Assembly (NCBI GenBank): GCA_020848665.1
Contig: JADLHR010000207.1
Location: forward strand, 1-5,799
Length of the DNA stretch: 5,799 nucleotides
Reading direction: 5' to 3'
From: Anaerolineae bacterium
GTDB lineage: Bacteria > Chloroflexota > Anaerolineae > Aggregatilineales > Aggregatilineaceae
Shown one piece after another: positions 5,769 through 5,799 of this stretch. The notes below the pieces were generated by a model that was not told the origin of the DNA, did no database searches, and was given only the letters and a program-made list of their open reading frames with translations. A program made the translations under genes and the position numbers. How positions within the stretch are numbered: position 1 is the first letter of the stretch; each line of letters begins with the position of its first letter.

Positions 5769-5799
5769 ATGACGGTTGACAACACAGCTATGACAGCCA
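5769..5799 (+). CDS. Start of an unidentified gene, cut by the window end
   Basis: ATG at 5769 follows a near-ideal Shine-Dalgarno AAGGAG (5754-5759) with a 9-nt gap, the best ribosome site in the window. The first ten residues read MTVDNTAMTA and the frame is open to the window edge. The protein cannot be identified from this fragment. The polar start shows no signal-peptide charge pattern, suggesting a cytoplasmic N-terminus. It is transcribed away from the glycosyltransferase gene and sits behind the structured leader described at 5612-5755. Confidence 0.7.
   Translation, partial: MTVDNTAMTA

Overview
The window looks like chromosomal DNA from a GC-rich bacterium, most plausibly a Chloroflexota (Anaerolineae-like) lineage. 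This is an inference. It rests on the style of the multi-domain sensor kinase (MASE3-PAS-PAS-GAF-HisKA_3), the GT39/PMT-like membrane glycosyltransferase with a soluble tail, a small hypothetical protein of a type I associate with that phylum, and a C/G-tract-rich intergenic repeat. No rRNA, tRNA, CRISPR array or transposase gene was seen.

Layout: positions 1-276 hold one complete and one truncated copy of a short non-coding inverted-repeat element (MITE-like). The complete copy is 186 bp, 85-270, flanked by CTAG on both sides. The truncated copy (1-80) shares the left CTAG, which gives a 190-bp tandem period. Then come two genes on the + strand: a 217-aa conserved-looking hypothetical protein (322-975) and, after an 81-bp gap containing a perfect 9-bp inverted repeat, an 891-aa membrane-bound sensor histidine kinase (1057-3732). 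Converging on the kinase across a 40-bp gap is a 547-aa polytopic glycosyltransferase on the - strand (3773-5416), with its own good sigma70-like promoter (5481-5508). The last 350 bp form a divergent leader that ends in the first ten codons of an unknown gene starting at 5769. That leader holds a possible 47-codon small ORF (5612-5755), a strong 11-bp hairpin, and a stop codon embedded in the downstream Shine-Dalgarno sequence.

How the parts might work together: the kinase is predicted to sense a signal through its membrane MASE3 domain and cytosolic PAS/GAF domains, autophosphorylate His695 and pass phosphate to a NarL/LuxR-type response regulator. No regulator is encoded here, so its partner is elsewhere. 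The glycosyltransferase is an independent envelope-glycan gene. The hypothetical protein upstream of the kinase may be co-transcribed with it, but the function is unknown. I do not see a clear new multi-gene system. The items most worth a second look are the MITE-like tandem, the structured leader/sORF before the 5769 gene, and the orphan kinase with its hypothetical neighbour.
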